This document shows, one piece after another, positions 58,138-58,250 of a stretch of DNA of 58,250 nt. Source of the DNA: Candidatus Cloacimonadota bacterium (lineage in GTDB: Bacteria > Cloacimonadota > Cloacimonadia > JGIOTU-2). The notes beneath the pieces are model-generated. The model was not told the DNA's origin. It saw only the letters and a program-made list of their open reading frames with translations, and ran no database searches. The DNA lies in assembly GCA_016932035.1 (NCBI GenBank), contig JAFGDR010000057.1, forward strand, positions 1-58,250. The letters are read 5' to 3'. The position numbers were made by a program, and so were the translations under genes. The stretch's first letter is position 1. Every line of letters starts with the position of its first letter.

Positions 58138-58250
58138 TGAAAAAATATTCAATCTTCAATATGTTTTATAAAATTCTTTTCGTAATATACTTCGAGTTCA
58201 TTAAACGAGCAACTGCCATATAATTCGGCAAGAATCTAAGTTTATCTCCA

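Noticed and set aside
58149-58249. Possible 3' end of a minus-strand gene entering from the right edge
   Set aside because: Two frames are partly open (ending at 58166 or 58149), but each is under 30 codons, with no recognisable motif; the flank is needed to decide.

Overview
The window looks like a chromosomal piece from an AT-rich, Gram-negative, FCB-type bacterium, most likely from an uncultivated lineage such as Cloacimonadota. This placement is an inference from gene content and no marker gene proves it. The supporting signs are a TonB-dependent receptor with an N-terminal carboxypeptidase-regulatory-like domain, Omp28-like thioredoxin-fold proteins, LruC-domain lipoproteins, a DUF6029-like barrel, and five large secreted proteins that end in the same C-terminal sorting-type domain (YPNPF, then a strand block, then IYNIKG, then GVYFY). 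There are no rRNA genes, tRNA genes, CRISPR arrays, transposases or phage genes.

Layout. (1) 1-91: start of a truncated secreted protein. (2) 424-13062, minus strand: an eight-gene, very tightly packed operon with a thiol-redox theme. In transcription order it holds dsbD, an Omp28-like CxxC lipoprotein, a TlpA-TonB fusion, a DUF6029-like barrel, and four proteins with sorting domains: a small one, a subtilase, an Asp-box propeller, and a thioredoxin/PKD/beta-helix protein. The last gene contains an in-frame UGA exactly where the first redox cysteine should be (UGYC), followed by a textbook bacterial SECIS hairpin. It is best read as a secreted selenoprotein. (3) 13182-30522, minus strand: a roughly 17-kb sensory island with more than twenty PAS domains. 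It holds an HD-GYP response regulator, a REC-PAS-GAF-histidine kinase, a BvgS-like kinase with its CheY-like partner, a ten-PAS protein with no output domain, and a periplasmic binding protein coupled to a frameshifted kinase. (4) 30586-38091: an M16 protease, an LruC lipoprotein, and a propeller/FG-GAP secreted protein. (5) 38236-42605: a clpB-groEL heat-shock operon with a CIRCE operator and no groES. (6) 42670-44694: gpsA and an EamA exporter. (7) 44889-48855: a TonB receptor and an MA-like peptidase. (8) 48952-53896, plus strand: a coupled six-gene operon of two lipocalins around an acyl-CoA/ACP synthetase-like enzyme, a secreted unknown, a TudS-like/DUF1722 protein and a sulfite-oxidase-fold protein lacking its catalytic cysteine. 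(9) 53930-58074: a broken LruC paralogue, a HEAT lipoprotein and a TPR protein.

How the parts fit: DsbD would bring cytosolic electrons across the inner membrane to the periplasmic CxxC proteins and possibly to the UxxC selenoprotein, in an operon that also encodes exported sorting-domain proteins. The adjacent sensory island would feed periplasmic ligand signals into phosphorelay and cyclic-di-GMP outputs. Two genes are broken by single-base events: an extra G in a G5 run in a kinase, and an in-frame TAA in an LruC gene. Either could be real decay or an assembly error.
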